Shown here piece by piece: positions 62,339 through 64,000 of a stretch of 64,000 nucleotides of DNA. This stretch comes from Phyllobacterium sp. 628 (lineage in GTDB: Bacteria > Pseudomonadota > Alphaproteobacteria > Rhizobiales > Rhizobiaceae): the NCBI RefSeq assembly GCF_014189505.1, contig NZ_CP050301.1, positions 3,665,501 to 3,729,500 on the forward strand, given 5' to 3'. The translations under genes were made by a program, and so were the position numbers. A model generated the notes under the pieces. The model saw only the letters and a list, made by a program, of their open reading frames with translations, made no database searches and was not told where the DNA came from. Numbering within the stretch: the first letter of the stretch is position 1; every line of letters begins with the position of its first letter.

Positions 62339-63583
62339 TTATGCTACCTTGCTGAGCCGCGTATCGCCGCCGGAAAGCCGCTCTTCCATGAACTTGCAGT
62401 ACCATTCGAGGAACTGCAGCACACCACCTTCATGCTCGACCGAATAAGGGCCGGGCTCATAGGCAGGCGAGCGGATGCCGAAAGCGTTTTCTTCCACAAT
62501 ACGGCGGTCCTGATCGTTGGTTTCGGTCCAGACGTGTGTCAGTTCCTCAAGATTGTAATCGACACCTTCGACGGCATCCTTGTGCACCAGCCACTTGGTC
62601 GTGACCTGCGTTTCATCCGGACCAAGCGGCAGCACGCGGAAGGAAATCGCGTGGTCGCCAAGGATATGGTTCCACGTCGTTGGATAGTGGAACAGCAGCA
62701 GCGAGCCGATCTGCTTTTCGTTGACGGTTTCGCTGAGCTGTTTGCCGACGGCGCGGCGTCCGGTCATCGTATAGCTTTCTGCTTCACGCAACAGCGGCAC
62801 GCGGGTGGCACGGTACTGGCCGTCGTCGGACATGCGGAAAGTGCTTGGGAGGCCGGCAGCTTCGCAACGCTGCCAATGTTCGACGATTTCCGGATCATCG
62901 CCAGCGCCCTGCACACCAGTCACGCTTGGCGCTTCGGGGAAGGTCTTGCACAGTTCCGGGTGGTTGGCGACGCAGTGATAGCACTCGCGATTGTTTTCCC
63001 AGACCAGCTTCCAGTTGCCTTTTTCGACGATGGTACTCTGGTAGGCAACCTTCGTTTCAGCCAGGCGATGCGGCGCAAGATATGGCTCGATCAGCGCGCG
63101 GGTGGCACTGAAATCCACCGGATTCTGAGCGAGGCAGATGAAGACATAGCCGCCGACGCTTTCGCACTGGACTGGCTTCAGACTGTGCTGGCTGGGGTCG
63201 AAATCATCGCCCATCTGGCGCGCAAACAACAGGCGGCCATCCAGTTCATAGGTCCATTGGTGATAGGGGCAAACGAGCTTGGCGGACGTGCCACGTTCTG
63301 CCGAGCAGACGCGCGAGCCGCGATGGCGGCAGGAATTGTGGAACGCACGGATCTGGTTCTGGCGGTCACGCACGATCACCACAGGATAATCGCCAACCTG
63401 CACGGTAAAGAAATTACCAGGCTTGGCGACTTCGCAATCATGGCCGATAAACAGCCAGTCGCGGTAAAAGATATTCTCCATATCCAGCCGGTAATAATCC
63501 GGATCTGAATAGAAAGCCTGTTCGAGGCCGTAGCCGGGTTTCCGGTTCTTCAGGTTCCGGAGCAGTTCATTGCGAATATCCAT
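62339..63583 (-). CDS. gbcA: Rieske oxygenase, glycine betaine/stachydrine demethylase
   Basis: 414 aa. Rieske centre Cys85-x-His87 (CRHRGSRVC) and Cys105-x2-His108 (CPYHQWTYELDG). Mononuclear iron ligands lie in ENNRECYHCVANHPE (His203, His208). The product removes one methyl group from a quaternary amine as formaldehyde. GbcA (glycine betaine) and Stc2 (stachydrine) are both similar, and its N-terminal WLFIGHDCE looks a little closer to Stc2 from memory, so the substrate is open. GAGGACAC precedes the ATG at 63583. It forms an operon with the reductase. Confidence 0.83.
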   Translation of the reverse strand: MDIRNELLRNLKNRKPGYGLEQAFYSDPDYYRLDMENIFYRDWLFIGHDCEVAKPGNFFTVQVGDYPVVIVRDRQNQIRAFHNSCRHRGSRVCSAERGTSAKLVCPYHQWTYELDGRLLFARQMGDDFDPSQHSLKPVQCESVGGYVFICLAQNPVDFSATRALIEPYLAPHRLAETKVAYQSTIVEKGNWKLVWENNRECYHCVANHPELCKTFPEAPSVTGVQGAGDDPEIVEHWQRCEAAGLPSTFRMSDDGQYRATRVPLLREAESYTMTGRRAVGKQLSETVNEKQIGSLLLFHYPTTWNHILGDHAISFRVLPLGPDETQVTTKWLVHKDAVEGVDYNLEELTHVWTETNDQDRRIVEENAFGIRSPAYEPGPYSVEHEGGVLQFLEWYCKFMEERLSGGDTRLSKVA

Positions 63584-64000
63584 GTCGTGTCCTCGCCTCA
63601 ATGTTGCGAAAGAACTGACTGGTGGTGACGGAGGAAGAACGCCTACGCGGTCAGCCACCGGCCAATATCCGCATAAAATCATGCTCCTTGATCGCCCACC
63701 GCGATCAGTCGGTTTTCAGTCCCGAGGCTGGTTTCCGGGCTCTGGAGTTGCCGTGTCGGCGGTCACGACGCCTTCCCGGGGTTGTGACCCAGTGGCTTTT
63801 ATGCCGTGTTTCACTCCAATACCGTTGCGGGGGCAGCGCCGGGTTCAAGAATGAAGAAATCCACCGGATTTCACCGCTCTATACCGGCTTCCCAATTCTC
63901 CGCCTTCCCTAGAAAAGCGGCACCTCAAGTGCTCCGATAAAAGCATTCGGCATGAAAAAAGAATAGGTGCGGAAACGACATCCCATTTACGTAAGACGAC
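63584..64000. other. Region upstream of the demethylase operon
   Basis: 417 bases to the window edge. No supported gene, repeat or operator was seen. It should hold the demethylase promoter. Confidence 0.35.

Noticed and set aside
62279..63508. 409-codon open frame on the plus strand inside the Rieske demethylase genes
   Set aside because: The minus-strand genes have intact Rieske and iron-binding motifs; this frame is their shadow.
1..64000. CRISPR arrays, riboswitches, phage genes
   Set aside because: No regularly spaced short repeats, no recognisable riboswitch core before any gene and no phage structural or integrase genes were seen.

Overview
The window looks like a chromosomal segment of an alphaproteobacterium of the order Hyphomicrobiales, near the Brucella/Ochrobactrum/Phyllobacterium/Mesorhizobium group. 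The evidence is the core cell-cycle set (eipA-type DUF1134 gene, chpT, ctrA, a rhizobial FliJ-like gene, sciP, mnmA), a rhizobial-style inositol locus with an RpiR-type regulator, moc-type oxygenase genes, and dispersed palindromes of a type common in this order. No phage, CRISPR array or complete insertion sequence was seen.

Region by region. 1-10.3 kb: mostly housekeeping and envelope genes (peptide ABC binding protein, SDR dehydrogenase, membrane alpha/beta-hydrolase plus ICMT-like methyltransferase, lipoproteins, SleB-type hydrolase, HugZ-like protein, SpoU RNA methyltransferase). 10.3-20.2 kb: cell-cycle block (eipA, chpT, an orphan receiver protein, ctrA, fliJ-like, sciP, mnmA), with clusters of GANTC methylation sites upstream of chpT and ctrA. 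20.4-24.7 kb: an ECF sigma/NrsF pair with a divergent set encoding a DUF1223 protein, a methionine-rich MXKDX-repeat secreted protein, a membrane cytochrome b and a Tat-exported molybdoenzyme. An exact SigF-type promoter lies in front of this set. 24.7-36 kb: an accessory catabolic stretch (AraC regulator whose start lies in a 270-bp inverted-repeat element, coniferyl-aldehyde-type dehydrogenase, PLP enzyme, lactone oxidase, MFS transporter, FadL-like porin, a frameshifted GMC oxidoreductase, an acyltransferase). 36-40.6 kb: a tRNA-Met gene duplicated in 219-bp direct repeats around a glycosyltransferase gene, then a dehydrogenase/aminotransferase pair for an amino sugar.

40.7-56.7 kb holds the inositol system: iolB, a small membrane protein, iolE, iolD, a bifunctional iolC, an RpiR-type regulator, a Gfo/Idh/MocA oxidoreductase, iolG, and an inositol-type ABC transporter (binding protein, ATPase, permease). 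It is followed by a TIM-barrel epimerase-like gene and a LacI-family regulator. 56.8-63.6 kb is an oxidative demethylation block: a MocD-like di-iron desaturase/hydroxylase, a MocE-like Rieske ferredoxin, a MocF-like reductase, a degenerate PanB-like protein and a PurU lacking its ACT domain. Convergent to it lies a GbcA/Stc2-type Rieske demethylase with its reductase.

How it fits together: the iol genes and transporter would import and degrade inositols. Near-perfect palindromes (ATGATA-type) in front of the epimerase gene, the LacI-type gene and the mocDEF-like operon tie those genes into one probable regulon. The chemistry suggests removal of a methyl group from an inositol derivative or related methylated compound, with one-carbon handling by PurU and the PanB-like protein. 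The two most interesting systems are this methyl-inositol/demethylation locus and the SigF-type methionine-rich periplasmic stress system.
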